Part shown: in pieces, positions 63,353-64,000 of the stretch
Position numbering within the stretch: position 1 is the first letter of the stretch
Layout of the letters: each line of letters starts with the position of its first letter
Origin: Blasia pusilla
Lineage: Eukaryota; Marchantiophyta; Marchantiopsida; Blasiales
Direction of reading: 5' to 3'
NCBI GenBank assembly: GCA_050084515.1
Contig: CM114274.1
Location: 38,688,001-38,752,000, forward strand
DNA: 64,000 bases
Made by a program: the position numbers and the translations under genes
Notes under the pieces: model-generated
Database searches by the model: none
What the model was told of the DNA's origin: nothing
The model's input: only the letters and a program-made list of their open reading frames with translations

Positions 63353-64000
63353 TAGCTAGCTAGAGCATGTCATCCCGGGTCGGTATGCAAGCCTGTGCCT
63401 TGCGGTGGCACATTCAACGCATCTGCCACAAGACGGTATTCCCGCTCCTCTCATGGAACTACGGCCGCTGCCAGGATGTGCTGTGGTACATGCCGGCGAG
63501 AGGAGGGTGACAGATTCATCAAATTAATTTGCTGAAACAGGATTGCCGAACCACACGGAGAGACCAGAGAGCACCGACGAGAGCTCAGCAGCGGACAATG
63601 GTCAATTGAGCTCACGCGATTTGATCACGCTATCGAATTCGCGGAAGAGAAGATGCATAGTCTGGTCAGGCGTTATGGAATCCGTGAGTCTGTAGGATAG
63701 CTGCTGGCAACCGGAAATCCAATTGTGGATGCACGACGGTCTGACTTGGATTGTGACGAATCGCTTGCGGCGAAAATCAAGCATTCCGTTGCCGAAGCTC
63801 TCTTATAGACTGATAGTAGCGGCATTGCTCCTCACAGAAGCCTCCATGGCAGCTGAGTGTCAGCGTACTTGACGATACTTGTGGATCTAAAGGGCCGGAA
63901 AAATCTACGGACGTGTCCAAGTTCGTGCGTCCGATTTCAATGGCCAATGCAGAACAGGAGAATCTCATTTCAAAACCTTTGAGCTTGAAATTGGAGTTCA
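63353..64000 (-). repeat. Large inverted repeat, right arm (continues past window)
   Basis: Inverse of 60030-60651. On the minus strand it has a short open frame (63784-63602: MLDFRRKRFVTIQVRPSCIH, then WISGCQQLSYRL, ITPDQTMHLLFREFDSVIKS). The left arm has the same reading with Trp replaced by a stop (TGG to TGA) and another stop later, so the arms may carry a duplicated gene fragment, better preserved here. Confidence 0.85.

Overview
The window looks like nuclear DNA of a plant or a plant-related streptophyte alga. The evidence is intron-containing CACTA (En/Spm) genes, a SWIM-type Mutator-like gene, Ty3-type integrase and a plant-like nuclear tRNA-Trp. RLE-type LINEs and a cytosine-methyltransferase-bearing retroelement point towards a non-seed lineage or a charophyte, but the species cannot be named from the sequence. 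Almost everything recognisable is transposon-derived and most of it is broken. No clear housekeeping gene was found.

Layout. 1-7767: right-hand part of a CACTA element (copy A) that runs off the left edge. It sits in a decayed retroelement (7768-9788) with an aspartic-protease-like segment and a C5-cytosine methyltransferase domain, both on the minus strand. 9789-17340: LTR debris, including two LTRs of one family (9789-10219, 13495-14112), a gag-like coiled coil and a Ty3-type integrase fragment. 17341-21400: unassigned DNA, minisatellites and a tandem array of about 230 bp units. 21941-26355: Mutator-like gene, with a degenerate repeat field at 26460-27840. 28114-30841: an unknown gene with a BED-like zinc finger. 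32078-46395: a complete 14.3 kb CACTA element (copy B) with matching terminal repeats and a TGA target duplication. It is inserted in the endonuclease domain of a LINE whose two halves flank it (to 32077, and 46396-46729). A third LTR of the family (46730-47346) is nested in the same LINE.

47671-48783 is a foreign-looking segment between near-identical direct repeats, possibly organellar. 49313-51719 is a dead hAT-like transposase gene interrupted by an intact tRNA-Trp gene. 52100-53640 is repeat-rich. 54328-57385 is a second, longer RLE-type LINE with a zinc finger, reverse transcriptase and endonuclease. 58636-59517 is an uninterrupted orphan reading frame of 293 codons and the best non-transposon gene candidate. 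60030-64000 holds a large inverted repeat whose right arm leaves the window.

Two themes run through the window: nested insertion, with boundaries resolvable to the base in two cases, and decay dominated by CAG/CGA/TGG to stop changes, as expected from deamination of methylated cytosine. The most unusual item is the methyltransferase domain inside the retroelement at 7768-8759.
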